A DNA stretch of 64,000 nucleotides from Skermanella pratensis. GTDB lineage: Bacteria > Pseudomonadota > Alphaproteobacteria > Azospirillales > Azospirillaceae. Under the pieces are notes generated by a model. It did not search any database. It was given only the letters and a program-made list of their open reading frames with translations, and was not told the origin of the DNA. The translations under genes were made by a program, and so were the position numbers. Position 1 is the first letter of the stretch. Every line of letters starts with the position of its first letter. Positions 19,755 through 28,172 of the stretch are shown one piece after another. The DNA is taken from contig NZ_CP030265.1 in assembly GCF_008843145.1 (NCBI RefSeq), positions 4,146,501 to 4,210,500 of the forward strand, given 5' to 3'.

Positions 19755-20288
19755 ATGAGATACCGACGCGACCGCACCGCGGGCGGAACCTACTTCTTCA
19801 CCGTGGTCACACACGAACGGCTGCCGATTCTCGCCAGTCCGGAGGCGGTCGATGCCTTGCGGTCGGCTTTTCGCAAGGTTCGTAGCGACCGCCCTTTCGT
19901 GATCAAAGCGATCGTCGTCCTGCCGGACCACCTGCATACCTTATGGACGCTGCCGGAAGGTGACGCCGACTATTCCATGCGGTGGCGGCTGATCAAACGT
20001 AGCTTCTCGGCGGCTGTCGACGCTCGGTCACGTGTCTGGCAGAACCGCTTCTGGGAACATCGGGTTCGTGACGAGACCGACTGGTGCCGTCACATCGACT
20101 ATATCCACTGGAATCCGGTCAAGCACGGTATCGTGAATGAAGCTTGGGAATGGCCTTATTCGAGCTTCAACACCCATGTGCAGCGTGGCACCTATCCAGC
20201 GGATTGGCACCCGATCATCGAACCGGCCCTCACGCCGCCGCGGGTTCCGGGTCCGGGGCACCCTGCCACTGCTCGAGCACGCCGTTGA
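19755..20288 (+). CDS. REP-associated tyrosine transposase (RAYT, TnpA-REP)
   Basis: A 177-aa Y1/HUH single-strand transposase of the IS200-like superfamily, the RAYT group thought to cut and move REP hairpins. It starts MRYRRDRTAGGTYFFTVV and has the HUH motif HLH at residues 59-61 (LPDHLHTLW) and the catalytic tyrosine at about residue 116 within DYIHWNP. Its neighbours support the call: two REP-like hairpins lie 64-158 nt upstream. None is visible downstream, where the last 59 nt overlap the convergent GNAT gene, so the final ~20 residues (Pro/Arg-rich) are antisense to GNAT and are probably an acquired tail. Confidence 0.9.
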   Translation: MRYRRDRTAGGTYFFTVVTHERLPILASPEAVDALRSAFRKVRSDRPFVIKAIVVLPDHLHTLWTLPEGDADYSMRWRLIKRSFSAAVDARSRVWQNRFWEHRVRDETDWCRHIDYIHWNPVKHGIVNEAWEWPYSSFNTHVQRGTYPADWHPIIEPALTPPRVPGPGHPATARARR

Positions 20289-20796
20289 CCATGGCCGTGC
20301 CGCCGTCGAGCGCTTCCTGGAGCAGGCTCACCTGGTCGGGCCAGGGCAGTTCGAGGCGGCCGGTGACCTCGCCGCAGTCGCTTTCCAGATTGCCGAGGAA
20401 CTTGCGGACGATCGCCTGCATTCGGCGGTTGCTGATCAGGCAGATCAGCACGAGGCGGCGAATCGTCCGGTTGCGCGCGACGGTCAGGATGCGGCGCATC
20501 ACGCCCGACCCGAAGCCCTGGTTCTGGAAGCCCGGCTCGACGCTGACCGCCAGTTCGCCCTCGCCCGGCCAGACCTTCGGCTCGGTGCGCAGTTCGGCGA
20601 CCGCGCGCAGTTCGCCGCGCACGAAGCAGCCGACCATGATGGTGAAGCGCCAGTCTATGCCGCGGCAATAGCCGGCGATCGCCTCATCGGACTTGAAGCC
20701 GCAGAAGCGGGAATAGCGATCGTTCGCCGAGAGCCGGAGAAGGTGATCGCGATAGGTGTTCAGGTCGGTGGGAAGGAGCTTGCGATAGACCGTCAT
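20230..20796 (-). CDS. GNAT family N-acetyltransferase
   Basis: A 188-aa acetyltransferase. The fold is recognised from the acetyl-CoA loop motif QNQGFGSGVM near residues 91-100, preceded by strand ELAVSVEP and followed by the helix and strand (RRLVLICLISNRRMQAIVRKF) typical of GNAT enzymes. The substrate is unknown. Its 3' end overlaps the convergent RAYT gene by 59 nt. Confidence 0.88.
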   Translation of the reverse strand: MTVYRKLLPTDLNTYRDHLLRLSANDRYSRFCGFKSDEAIAGYCRGIDWRFTIMVGCFVRGELRAVAELRTEPKVWPGEGELAVSVEPGFQNQGFGSGVMRRILTVARNRTIRRLVLICLISNRRMQAIVRKFLGNLESDCGEVTGRLELPWPDQVSLLQEALDGGTAMVNGVLEQWQGAPDPEPAAA

Positions 20797-21057
20797 GGAC
20801 GTGGTGCTTCCGTGGAATAACTGCCGTTGACGCCTTCATTCCTGGAGCTTCCTTCCCTCGGCCGCGTGTCGCGCCCGTTTCCGGCCGATCGATACGACCT
20901 CTACCCTTATGTTGCACTGCAGCAAACGGTTTAGAAGGGGGGATGGTTGCCGCGTCGAGAAAAAACAGCGGCTGGTAACGTCCATGTCACAGTTGGCGAT
21001 GGCGAAATCGGTGGCTATGCTCGGCACGTCGCCACTGCCGGACCTGTTGCAAGAATC

Positions 21058-21795
21058 ATGAGTATCTGGGGAAAATTTCTGGGCGGAGCCGCGGGCTTCG
21101 CCATCGGCGGCCCGATCGGGGGTCTTCTCGGGGCGGTCGCCGGCCACGCCGTAGACCTGTACCGCGAGGAGGAGGGGGAAACCGACGCGACCCAGCAGAT
21201 CGCCTTCACCATCGGCGTGATCGCGCTCGGCGCCAAGATGGCCAAGGTGGACGGCGTGGTGACCCGCCACGAGGTCGACGCCTTCAAGCAGGTGTTCAAG
21301 ATCCCGTCGGAAGAGATGAAGAATGTCGGGCGCATCTTCGACATGGCGCGCCGCGACAGCCAGGGCTGGGAACCCTATGCCAAACAGATCGCCAAGCTGC
21401 TGGCCGACCGTCCCGCCGTGCTGGAAGACCTGCTTGACGGTCTGTTCCACATCGCGCGGGCCGACGGCGAGCTGCGCGAGGCCGAGATCGGCTACCTGGA
21501 AGGCATCTCGAAGGTGTTCGGCTTCTCCGACCGGGACTTCCTGCGCATCCGGGCGAGCAACGGCTGCGCGCCCAAGGACGACCCCTACGCCGTGCTCGGC
21601 CTGACCCCGGACGCCACCGACGAGGAGATCAAGGCGGCGCACCGCGGCCTGGTGCGCGACCATCATCCCGACCGCCTGATCGCCCAGGGCTTGCCGCAGG
21701 ATTTCGTCGACATCGCCAACGACAAGCTGGCGTCGATCAATGCCGCCCACGACCGCATCCGCAAGGAACGCGGCGCCGTGATGGAGACCGCGTGA
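21058..21795 (+). CDS. DjlA-like co-chaperone (TerB + J domain)
   Basis: A 245-aa protein. A glycine-zipper-like hydrophobic stretch at residues 8-30 (GGAAGFAIGGPIGGLLGAVAG) may insert in the membrane. A TerB-like helical domain follows at about residues 45-165, then a C-terminal J domain starting near DPYAVLGLTPDATDEEIK with the HPD tripeptide at residues 203-205. This layout matches DjlA, a DnaK co-chaperone. I chose ATG 21058 because it directly precedes the membrane segment; the frame is open to 20947. Confidence 0.88.
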   Translation: MSIWGKFLGGAAGFAIGGPIGGLLGAVAGHAVDLYREEEGETDATQQIAFTIGVIALGAKMAKVDGVVTRHEVDAFKQVFKIPSEEMKNVGRIFDMARRDSQGWEPYAKQIAKLLADRPAVLEDLLDGLFHIARADGELREAEIGYLEGISKVFGFSDRDFLRIRASNGCAPKDDPYAVLGLTPDATDEEIKAAHRGLVRDHHPDRLIAQGLPQDFVDIANDKLASINAAHDRIRKERGAVMETA

Positions 21796-21854
21796 CCGCC
21801 TTGCGGAGTTAGCGCTTGCCGAGACCGGGGGGATCTCCTTTATAGCTTCGGATC

Positions 21855-23678
21855 ATGGCACCTAACCCTCCCCTGGTCGCGCTGATGGGCGCCACGGTCA
21901 CTTTCGGCGGTCTGCCGGTGTTCGAGAAGATCGATCTCGGCATCGCGCGGGGCGACAAGGTGTGCCTGGTCGGACGCAACGGCAGCGGCAAATCCACCCT
22001 CATGAAGCTCTTGTCCGGACAGATCGCGCCGGACGACGGCGAACGTTTTCTCCAACCCGGCGCGCGCGTGGCCTATCTGGCGCAGGAACCCTCGTTCGAT
22101 GGCTATGCGACGGTCCACGACTTCGTCGCCGAAGGGCTGCCGCCCGACGACCAGGACGCCCTGCACCGGGTCGACGCGGTGCTCGACCGGCTGAGCTTGG
22201 CGGTCGACCGGTCGCCCGCCAGCCTGTCCGGCGGCGAGGCGCGCCGCGCGGCACTGGGACGGGCGCTGGTCTCCGCCCCCGACGTCCTGCTGCTGGACGA
22301 GCCGACCAACCATCTGGACCTGCCGACGATCGAATGGCTGGAAGGCGAGCTGCAGTCCTATCGCGGCGGGCTGCTGCTGATCAGCCACGACCGTGCCTTC
22401 CTGTCCAAGCTGTCGCGTCGGACCCTGTGGCTCGACCGCGGCGGCATCCGCGAGACCGAGCGCGGCTTCGCGGAGTTCGAAGCCTGGCAGCAGGAGGTCT
22501 TCGCGTCGGAGGAGATCGCGGCCCACAAGCTGGACCGCAAGATCGCCGCCGAGACCCAGTGGATGCGGGAGGGCATCAGCGCCCGCCGGACCCGCAACAT
22601 GGGCCGTGTGCGCGCCCTGCAGCAGCTTCGCACCGATCGCGCCGAACGGGTGCGCGGCGGCCAGCAGGTCAAGCTGGGTGTCGCCGAGGGCGAGGCCAGC
22701 GGGCGCATGGTGATCGAGGCGGAGCATGTCGCCAAGGGCTTCGACGCGTCGGACGGTCGGCGGGAGGTCGCGAAGGATTTCTCCACCCGCATCCTGCGCG
22801 GCGACCGGGTCGGCCTGATCGGCCCGAACGGCGCCGGCAAGACCACGCTGCTCAAGCTCCTGACCGGCCAGATGCCGCCCGATTCGGGGACGGTGCGGCT
22901 GGGCGTCAACCTTCAGCCGGTCTATTTCGACCAGCGACGCGCCTCGCTCGATCCGAACGCCACGATCCACCAGACGCTCTGCCCGTTCGGCGGCGACAGC
23001 GTCTCGGTCGGCGGCCAGTCCCGGCACGTCGCGTCCTACATGCGGGACTTCCTGTTCGACCCGAAGCTGAAGGATACGCCGACCCGGGCGCTGTCCGGCG
23101 GCGAGCGGAACCGGCTGCTGCTGGCGACCCTGTTCGCCCGGCCGTCGAACCTGATGATCCTGGACGAGCCGACCAACGACCTGGACATGGACACGCTCGA
23201 CCTGCTGGAAGAGGTCCTGAGCGACTATGACGGCACGCTGCTGCTGGTCAGCCACGACCGCGACTTCCTGGACCGGCTGGTGACCTCGGTAATCGCGGTG
23301 GAGGGGGCCGGCGAGGTCCAGGAGTATGTCGGCGGCTACTCGGACTACGTCACCCAGCGCCCGGACCGCGGCGCGACGGAAGCGTCCAAGGCCCGGAAGA
23401 AGGACGCATCACCGCCCGCCGAGGCCAAGCAGCGCCGCAAGCTGAGCTACCAGCAGCAGCGCGAGCTTGACCAGCTGCCGGGGCGGATGGATGAGCTGGG
23501 CGGCAGGATCAGGGCGGCGGAGGCGAGGCTGGCCGACGCCGACTTCTTCAGCCGGGACCCCGCCGGGTTCCAGAAGACCAGCGAGGGCCTGGGCAAGCTT
23601 CAGGCGGAGCTGGAAGCGGCGGAGGAACGCTGGCTCGAGCTGGAGGCATTGCGGGAAGAACTGGAAGCCTCCTCTTGA
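21855..23678 (+). CDS. ABC-F family ATPase
   Basis: A 607-aa soluble protein with two ABC ATPase domains and no membrane segments, so an ABC-F factor of the Uup/EttA kind that acts on ribosomes or DNA. The first domain has GRNGSGKST, LSGGEARRAALGRAL and LLLDEPTNHLDL. The second has GPNGAGKTT, LSGGERNRLLL and LDEPTNDLDMD. A linker lies between them and a coiled-coil C-terminal domain covers about residues 530-607, which is typical of Uup. The stop overlaps the TTG start of the EamA gene. Confidence 0.93.
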   Translation: MAPNPPLVALMGATVTFGGLPVFEKIDLGIARGDKVCLVGRNGSGKSTLMKLLSGQIAPDDGERFLQPGARVAYLAQEPSFDGYATVHDFVAEGLPPDDQDALHRVDAVLDRLSLAVDRSPASLSGGEARRAALGRALVSAPDVLLLDEPTNHLDLPTIEWLEGELQSYRGGLLLISHDRAFLSKLSRRTLWLDRGGIRETERGFAEFEAWQQEVFASEEIAAHKLDRKIAAETQWMREGISARRTRNMGRVRALQQLRTDRAERVRGGQQVKLGVAEGEASGRMVIEAEHVAKGFDASDGRREVAKDFSTRILRGDRVGLIGPNGAGKTTLLKLLTGQMPPDSGTVRLGVNLQPVYFDQRRASLDPNATIHQTLCPFGGDSVSVGGQSRHVASYMRDFLFDPKLKDTPTRALSGGERNRLLLATLFARPSNLMILDEPTNDLDMDTLDLLEEVLSDYDGTLLLVSHDRDFLDRLVTSVIAVEGAGEVQEYVGGYSDYVTQRPDRGATEASKARKKDASPPAEAKQRRKLSYQQQRELDQLPGRMDELGGRIRAAEARLADADFFSRDPAGFQKTSEGLGKLQAELEAAEERWLELEALREELEASS

Positions 23679-24550
23679 GCTCCCGCGACATCGCCGCCGC
23701 CCTGGTCGTCATGGTGATCTGGGGCCTCAACTTCGCCGTGGCCAAGTACGGCTTGCGCGACTTTTCGCCCATGCTGCTGATGAGCCTGCGGTTCGCCATG
23801 GTGGCGGTGATGCTCCTGCCGTTCGTGGCGGTGCCGTGGGGGCGCATGAAGGAGATCTTCGTGCTGTCGGTGCTGCTGGGCGGCCTGCACTTCCCGCTGA
23901 TGTTCACCGGGCTGACCAGGGTGGACGCGGCGGCCGCCTCGATCGCGATCCAGCTCCAGGTGCCGTTCTCCTCCATCCTCGCGGCGATCCTCTACAAGGA
24001 CAAGCTGGGCTGGCGGCGCGGGCTGGGCATGGCGATCTCGTTCGGCGGCGTGATCGTGATCGCCGGCGAACCCCGGGCCATGGACGGAAGCTGGTATCTG
24101 GGGCTGGTGGTGGTGGCCGCGCTGATCTTCTCCATCGTCAATATCCAGATCCGCCGGATCGGCTCGATCAACGGCTTCTCGCTGAATGCCTGGATGTCCG
24201 TGATGGCGGCGCCCCAGCTGCTGGCCGTCTCGCTGCTGATGGAGACCGGGCAGGTCGAGCAGATCAGGGCGGCGTCGTGGCTCGGCTGGGGCAGCATCGC
24301 CTACATGGCGATCATGGTCACCATCGTGTCCTACGCGTTCTGGTATCCTCTGGTGCGCCGCTACCCGGTCAACCAGACCATGCCGTGGACGCTGCTGGTG
24401 CCGGTGTTCGGCGTGCTGTCCGGCGTGCTGCTGCTGGGCGAGCCGCTGACGCCCGCCATGGTGGTCGGCGGATCGCTGACGCTGGTAGGCGTCGCGGTGA
24501 TCATGATCCGGAAGGCTCCGAAGCAGAACCAGAACCAGTCGGCGACATGA
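23675..24550 (+). CDS. EamA/DMT family permease
   Basis: A 291-aa inner-membrane transporter with about ten predicted helices arranged as two EamA repeats (first starts ALVVMVIWGLNFAVAKYGLR, second around GLVVVAALIFSIVNIQIRR). The start is a TTG at 23675 that overlaps the ABC-F stop by 4 nt, so translation is probably coupled. The stop in turn overlaps the amidase ATG. The substrate is unknown; the family includes amino-acid and metabolite exporters. Confidence 0.9.
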   Translation: MSSRDIAAALVVMVIWGLNFAVAKYGLRDFSPMLLMSLRFAMVAVMLLPFVAVPWGRMKEIFVLSVLLGGLHFPLMFTGLTRVDAAAASIAIQLQVPFSSILAAILYKDKLGWRRGLGMAISFGGVIVIAGEPRAMDGSWYLGLVVVAALIFSIVNIQIRRIGSINGFSLNAWMSVMAAPQLLAVSLLMETGQVEQIRAASWLGWGSIAYMAIMVTIVSYAFWYPLVRRYPVNQTMPWTLLVPVFGVLSGVLLLGEPLTPAMVVGGSLTLVGVAVIMIRKAPKQNQNQSAT

Positions 24551-25275
24551 CGCTCTCCCCGATCCCGCGACCTTCGCCGAACCAGGAACCGCGCCCGGAC
24601 GGCGTGCCGGTCGACATCCTGCTGGTCCACTACACCGGCATGCCGACGGGCGCCGGGGCCCTGGAGCGGCTGTGCGACCGGGATTCCCGGGTCAGCGCGC
24701 ATTATCTGGTGGACGAGGACGGGACGGTGTTCGCCCTGGTGCCGGAGGAGCGGCGGGCCTGGCATGCCGGCGTCGGCTTCTGGCAGGGCGAGCGCGACAT
24801 CAACAGCCGCTCGATCGGCGTGGAGCTGGCGAACCCCGGGCACGAGTGGGGCTACCGCCCGTTCCCGCCGGCCCAGATGGAGGCATTCGCCGTCCTGGCG
24901 CGCGGCATCCTGGATCGGCATGGGATCTTGCCCCACCGGGTGCTCGCCCACTCCGACGTGGCGCCGGCCCGCAAGGAGGATCCCGGCGAACTGTTCGGCT
25001 GGCAGGGGCTTGCGGCACGGGGCATCGGGATGTGGCCGGAACCGGAAGCGCTGGACGACGGGCCGGGCTACGCGGTGGCGGAGGCCCAGGACCTGCTGGG
25101 CCGGTTCGGCTACGAGGTCGCGGCGTCGGGCGTGCTGGACGCCCCGACCCGCATCGCGGCGACGGCTTTTCAGCGCCATTTCGTCCCCGACCGGGTGGCA
25201 TTCGGCCTGGACCGGACCTTCATGCGGGTGCTCCGGGCGGCGGTCCGGCAGGCGGAAGCGCCCGTTTCCCGCTGA
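24547..25275 (+). CDS. N-acetylmuramoyl-L-alanine amidase (AmpD family) with PG-binding domain
   Basis: A 242-aa zinc amidase that cleaves anhydro-muropeptides or peptidoglycan stems. The amidase_2 domain has the expected ligands: His28 (LLVHYTG), His135 and Asp145 (AHSDVAPARKEDPG), plus GVELANPGHEWG in the middle. A small C-terminal peptidoglycan-binding-like domain (about residues 175-230) includes YAVAEAQDLLGRFGY. No signal peptide is present, so a cytosolic recycling role is likely. The start overlaps the EamA stop (ATGA). Confidence 0.92.
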   Translation: MTLSPIPRPSPNQEPRPDGVPVDILLVHYTGMPTGAGALERLCDRDSRVSAHYLVDEDGTVFALVPEERRAWHAGVGFWQGERDINSRSIGVELANPGHEWGYRPFPPAQMEAFAVLARGILDRHGILPHRVLAHSDVAPARKEDPGELFGWQGLAARGIGMWPEPEALDDGPGYAVAEAQDLLGRFGYEVAASGVLDAPTRIAATAFQRHFVPDRVAFGLDRTFMRVLRAAVRQAEAPVSR

Positions 25276-25311
25276 TTCCGCCCTCTTCCCGCCTTCGGCA
25301 TTGCAATTGTG

Positions 25312-25340
25312 TTGCATCGCACCCGTCCAGTGCCTAAGTT
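25312..25340 (+). promoter_or_regulatory. Candidate rnpB promoter
   Basis: TTGCAT at 25312-25317 and TAAGTT at 25335-25340 are separated by 17 bp. This places transcription start near 25347, where the P1 helix of the RNase P RNA begins. The -10 match to consensus is weak, but the position fits well. Confidence 0.45.
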
Positions 25341-25345
25341 CCCGG

Positions 25346-25768
<423 letters not shown>

Positions 25769-25929
25769 CTTAATTAAGATTTTTCTAATTCAACTTTCAG
25801 GATGTTCCTGGCGGTCATGGGTTTTCATGGGCCGGAAGCTGGGACAATGATGGGACGTATCGGGATAATCCTGTGGACAAGCTGTTAGTGACTATTCCGC
25901 TAGATTTCCGAAGCCGGTTTTTCCAATCC

Positions 25930-25954
25930 GAGTCGGTCAATGATTCAAGGACTC
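25930..25954. promoter_or_regulatory. Cluster of three GANTC (CcrM-type) methylation sites
   Basis: GAGTC at 25930-25934, GATTC at 25942-25946 and GACTC at 25950-25954. GANTC is the target of CcrM, and methylation at such promoters affects GcrA-dependent transcription in other alphaproteobacteria. Action on the dcw operon here is inference. Confidence 0.45.
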
Positions 25955-26136
25955 ATCATTTGAATTCGCCCGATCGTTATAGGAACGAATAGTGAACGAA
26001 CTTCAGAAACGCTCTTAAGATTAACTTGATGTTTAGGTTCTCGCTAAAAAGCGTTGCATCCACAATCCAACCTTGAGGAAAGACGAACGCAGCCGCGAAA
26101 TTTCTTGATTCCAAAGGCCAATTACTGGCAACGGCA

Positions 26137-26166
26137 TTGACGGCCCATGAAATCCCATGTTATCCC
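26137..26166 (+). promoter_or_regulatory. Candidate mraZ (dcw operon) promoter
   Basis: TTGACG at 26137-26142 followed after 18 bp by TATCCC at 26161-26166. The MraZ boxes lie between and over these elements, an arrangement that fits autorepression. The -10 match is weak. Confidence 0.4.
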
Positions 26167-26168
26167 AT
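26143..26168 (-). promoter_or_regulatory. MraZ-binding repeats (three boxes)
   Basis: On the minus strand, TGGGA, TGGGA and TGGGC recur with exact 10-bp spacing (complement CCCA at 26144, 26154 and 26164). Known MraZ sites are TGGGN repeats separated by five bases upstream of mraZ, so this is a strong match. It predicts MraZ feedback on the operon. Confidence 0.75.
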
Positions 26169-26280
26169 ACTCATCCAAGCTGCTGGGACGGTACCCTTAA
26201 GGTCTAACTCAGGGGGAGAACCTAACCAAGGCGAAGGTGGTGCGGGGCCGATGGCTCGGACCGCAGGGCTTGAGGGTTAA

Positions 26281-26781
26281 ATGGCCATCTTCTTGTCCTC
26301 TTTCTTGAATAAGGTAGACAAGAAGGGCCGCGTGTCGGTGCCGGCGTCATTTCGTGGCGTGCTGGCCAAGGACTCCCCCGAAGGCGTTGCGTCCAGCGTG
26401 ATCGTGTTCCGCTCCCTACAGTTTTCTGCACTCGAAGCGTGTAGTCCGGAGCATATGGACAGGCTGGCCGAAACACTGGATCAAATGGATATTCCGCCGG
26501 AGGAGAAGGACCTCTTCCAGGCGACGATCTTCGCCGGCTCGATCCAGCTCGGGATCGACGCCGAGGGCCGGATCCTGATCCCCCAGGACATGCTGGATTA
26601 TGCCGGGATCACCGAGCAGGCCTCGTTCGTGGCCAACAACAAGACTTTCCAGATCTGGGAGCCGGCCGCCCACGCCGCCCGGATGGAAGAGGCGCGCAAG
26701 CTCAGCCGCGCCGCAGGGCTGTCGCTCAGCAGCATCAGCCTGTCGGGCCGCCGGCCAGCCGCCGCCCCGGCGAAGGAATAG
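26281..26781 (+). CDS. mraZ: Transcriptional regulator MraZ
   Basis: A 166-aa first gene of the dcw cluster. It has two AbrB-like MraZ motifs: VDKKGRVSVPASFR near residues 12-25 and DAEGRILIPQDML near residues 92-104. Rings of this protein bind TGGG repeats in the operon promoter, which are present at 26143-26168. A GAGGG ribosome binding site precedes the ATG. The C-terminal 20 residues are Ser/Pro/Ala rich. The next gene begins 9 nt after the stop. Confidence 0.96.
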   Translation: MAIFLSSFLNKVDKKGRVSVPASFRGVLAKDSPEGVASSVIVFRSLQFSALEACSPEHMDRLAETLDQMDIPPEEKDLFQATIFAGSIQLGIDAEGRILIPQDMLDYAGITEQASFVANNKTFQIWEPAAHAARMEEARKLSRAAGLSLSSISLSGRRPAAAPAKE

Positions 26782-26790
26782 GAGGGCGGC

Positions 26791-27750
26791 ATGGCATCGA
26801 CCAACGAACATGTCCCCGTCCTGCTGGAAGAGGTGGTGGCGGCCCTGGCTCCCCGGGACGGCGGCGTCTATGTGGACGGGACCTTCGGCCGCGGCGGCTA
26901 TGCCCGCGCGATCCTGGCCGCCGCGGACTGCACCGTCTGGGGGATCGACCGCGACCCCGCGGCGGTCGCCGCGGGCTCGGTCATGGCTGAGGAATTCCCC
27001 CATCGGTTGAACGTCATCGAAGGCCCGTTCGGCCGGATGGACGCGCTGCTGCGCGAGGCCGGGGTCGAGGGCGTCGACGGCGTCACGCTGGACCTGGGCG
27101 TCTCGTCGCCGCAGATCGACGACCCGGCGCGCGGTTTCTCGTTCCGCGCCGACGGGCCGCTCGACATGCGCATGGGAAATCATGGGATGACGGCCGCCGA
27201 CGCGGTCAATTCCCTGGGCGAGACCGAACTGGCCGACGTGATCTACCGCCTGGGCGAGGAGCGGATGTCCCGCCGGGTCGCCCGCGCGATCGTGGCCGCC
27301 CGCGCCGAACAGCCGATCGAGCGGACCGGCCGGCTGGCCGAGATCGTCCGGCGGGTGGTTCCGAAGAGCCGCGACGGCATCGATCCGGCGACCCGGACCT
27401 TCCAGGCGCTCCGGCTCTACGTCAACGACGAGCTGGGCGAGCTGGACCGCGGCCTCGCCGCCTCCGAGCGGCTGCTGCGCCCCGGCGGGCGGCTGGCGGT
27501 GGTCTCGTTCCACTCGCTGGAGGACCGCCAGGTCAAGGAATTCCTGCGCCGGCGGTCGGGCAACAGCCCGGCCCCGTCGCGTCACGCACCGGTGGAACGG
27601 ACGGCCGAAGCGGCGCCGACGTTCCGCCTGATCTCCCGCAAGCCGGTGACGCCCGGCGACACGGAACTCGTCAACAATCCCCGCGCCCGGTCAGCCCGGC
27701 TGCGCGCGGCCGAACGCACGAAGGCACCGGCCTTCGAGGAGGCAGCATGA
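26791..27750 (+). CDS. rsmH: 16S rRNA (cytosine(1402)-N(4))-methyltransferase
   Basis: A 319-aa SAM-dependent methyltransferase that modifies C1402 in 16S rRNA. It starts [12 protein letters not shown] and has the SAM motif [16 protein letters not shown] (residues 30-45), [16 protein letters not shown], and the late [14 protein letters not shown] motif typical of MraW/RsmH. A ribosome binding site (GGAGGG) is just upstream. The stop overlaps the ftsL start by 4 nt (ATGA). Confidence 0.97.
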   Translation: MASTNEHVPVLLEEVVAALAPRDGGVYVDGTFGRGGYARAILAAADCTVWGIDRDPAAVAAGSVMAEEFPHRLNVIEGPFGRMDALLREAGVEGVDGVTLDLGVSSPQIDDPARGFSFRADGPLDMRMGNHGMTAADAVNSLGETELADVIYRLGEERMSRRVARAIVAARAEQPIERTGRLAEIVRRVVPKSRDGIDPATRTFQALRLYVNDELGELDRGLAASERLLRPGGRLAVVSFHSLEDRQVKEFLRRRSGNSPAPSRHAPVERTAEAAPTFRLISRKPVTPGDTELVNNPRARSARLRAAERTKAPAFEEAA

Positions 27751-28172
27751 TCAGCAAGTCCACGGTGATCTGGCTCGGTCTGGCGGGCCTGGCGAGCGGG
27801 GCATTGTTCCACACGAGCTATCGGGTGCAGGCGCTCGGCGAGGACTTGGCCGGGCTGAACCGCGCGATCATCCACGAACAGGAAGCCATTCAGATCCTGA
27901 AGGCCGAGTGGAGCTACATGAACGATCCGACCCGGATCGAGGAAATGGCGCGCCGCCACCTGGTGCTCGGCCCGACCGCAGCCGGGCAGATGATCGCCTC
28001 GGTCGAGACCATCCCGGCACGGCTGCATCCGGCCGACCCCAACGCGCCGCAGGGCCCCGCGCTGGTCGCCGGAACGGTTCCGATGCCGTCGCGCAAGCCG
28101 AGCGCCGGCAGCCTGCAGGCAAGCGCGCCGGCCGGTACCGTCGTGCTCGCCACCTACAAGGTGACGCGATGA
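27747..28172 (+). CDS. ftsL: Cell division protein FtsL
   Basis: A 141-aa bitopic protein of the FtsQLB complex. One N-terminal membrane helix ([19 protein letters not shown]) is followed by a coiled-coil/heptad stretch (about residues 28-60) and a variable periplasmic Pro/Ala-rich tail. FtsL is weakly conserved; the assignment rests on size, topology, the [19 protein letters not shown]-like segment and position between rsmH and ftsI. Overlaps both neighbours by 4 nt. Confidence 0.88.
   Translation: MISKSTVIWLGLAGLASGALFHTSYRVQALGEDLAGLNRAIIHEQEAIQILKAEWSYMNDPTRIEEMARRHLVLGPTAAGQMIASVETIPARLHPADPNAPQGPALVAGTVPMPSRKPSAGSLQASAPAGTVVLATYKVTR

Larger units (their letters stand above)
25769..26280. 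other. AT-rich regulatory spacer between rnpB and mraZ
   Basis: 512 bp with no credible gene and clearly lower GC than the surroundings. It contains a T-run just after rnpB (25780-25785), a set of TGGG motifs at 25818-25861, a DnaA-box-like TGTGGACAA at 25872-25880, three GANTC sites at 25930-25954 and a fourth at 26107, and the MraZ boxes at 26143-26168. Several AT-rich half-promoters are present, so transcription may start at more than one place. Confidence 0.6.

Noticed and set aside
25872-25880. A DnaA-box-like TGTGGACAA upstream of mraZ
   Set aside because: It is a single copy with one mismatch to TTATCCACA and no companion boxes or dnaA/parAB genes, so not an origin.
25773-26050. Possible CtrA half-sites (TTAA-N7-CTAA near 25773 and TTAA-N7-TTTA near 26021)
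   Set aside because: Neither matches TTAA-N7-TTAA exactly, and such near matches are expected in AT-rich DNA.
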